Below are positions 11,869 through 12,194 of a stretch of 12,194 nt of DNA, in pieces. A program made the translations under genes and the position numbers. Every line of letters starts with the position of its first letter. Position 1 is the first letter of the stretch. The notes under the pieces are model-generated. The model was given only the letters and a program-made list of their open reading frames with translations. It was not told the DNA's origin and made no database searches. This stretch comes from an uncultured Ilumatobacter sp. (GTDB lineage Bacteria > Actinomycetota > Acidimicrobiia > Acidimicrobiales > Ilumatobacteraceae): positions 1 to 12,194 of the forward strand of contig CALAHA010000161.1 of the NCBI GenBank assembly GCA_937891565.1, given 5' to 3'.

Positions 11869-12194
11869 GATCTCGCCCCGTCGTTCCATCCAGACGAAGG
11901 TTGCCCACCCCGGCGCGATCGGAAGCCAGAAGGTGGCAAGTCGGAACGTCAACACGGAGGAGCAGCGATCCCAGGCCTGGCAGCGAGAGGCCCCCGACGT
12001 CGGCGCCGCCGGCCCACGCGAGGAATCCGGCCAGGGCCATTTTGCCTGCGCTCGCCGGGCCTGCCAGTTGGGCAAATAAGCCAGCGACCTGGCTGCGCAC
12101 CCACGGAGCGATCGGCATTGGCTGTGCGACGGACCCGAGGAATGAGATCGTGCCAGACGCTCCAGCGGCACGTCGTCGGCACCGGTGCAATTGT
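11866..12194 (-). pseudogene. UPF0104 / LPG-synthase-like membrane protein, broken 3' end
   Basis: Two minus-strand frames carry pieces of one integral membrane protein family (lysylphosphatidylglycerol synthase transmembrane region, UPF0104). In one frame (about 12135-11951) PWVRSQVAGLFAQLAGPASA followed by GKMALAGFLAWAGGAD resembles the internal helix with the PAxxGxxAxNxRFLxxAG pattern. In another frame (11955-11866) VLTFRLATFWLPIAPGWATF resembles the typical C-terminal segment (LxYRLxTFWLPxxPGW). In intact members these are more than 100 residues apart; here they almost touch and the frame changes between them, so an internal deletion plus frameshift is likely. The 5' part lies beyond the window. 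The stop codon is formed within a 16-bp direct repeat. Confidence 0.6.

Overview
The window looks like the chromosome of a high-GC actinobacterium. The class Acidimicrobiia (Ilumatobacter-like) is my best guess, inferred from the mix of protein families, GC-rich third codon positions, and first genes that lack a Shine-Dalgarno site but carry a TANNNT box 6-8 nt before the start codon (leaderless transcription). No tRNA, rRNA, CRISPR array, integrase or transposase gene is visible.

Layout. (1) 1-1056: the 3' end of a lon protease gene (minus strand), cut off at its 5' side by a repeat-rich stretch of telomere-like and heptamer microsatellites, two related hairpin elements and G-tracts on both strands. 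Downstream of lon is a hairpin whose loop is a 12-bp tandem repeat. (2) 1057-3751: a zinc-ribbon protein of unknown function, a minus-strand ferredoxin-reductase-type FAD enzyme, and a divergent pair encoding a hotdog thioesterase and a glyoxalase/VOC protein. (3) 3779-5985: an AGXT2-like class III aminotransferase facing a phytanoyl-CoA-dioxygenase-family enzyme tail to tail. (4) 9625-6124, read leftwards: a probable Fe-S/molybdenum-cofactor operon. In transcription order it holds a 38-aa ferredoxin-like miniature ORF, an Mrp/NBP35 P-loop protein fused to DUF971, an Nfu-type scaffold, a 42-aa miniature of an A-type (IscA/HesB) carrier, and MoaA, itself a radical-SAM Fe-S enzyme. (5) 10022-11795: a GNAT acetyltransferase and a BaiN/HI0933-type flavoprotein. 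(6) 11866-12194: the broken 3' end of a UPF0104/LPG-synthase-like membrane protein gene.

Three patterns run across the window. Four genes are reduced to fragments (lon, ferredoxin, A-type carrier, UPF0104), and two of these fragments still occupy translation-start positions inside a working operon. Tandem repeats of exactly 12 bp in about four copies occur at three unrelated places, two of them in frame in protein N-termini. Nearly every promoter-proximal gene fits the leaderless TANNNT rule, which settles several start codons.
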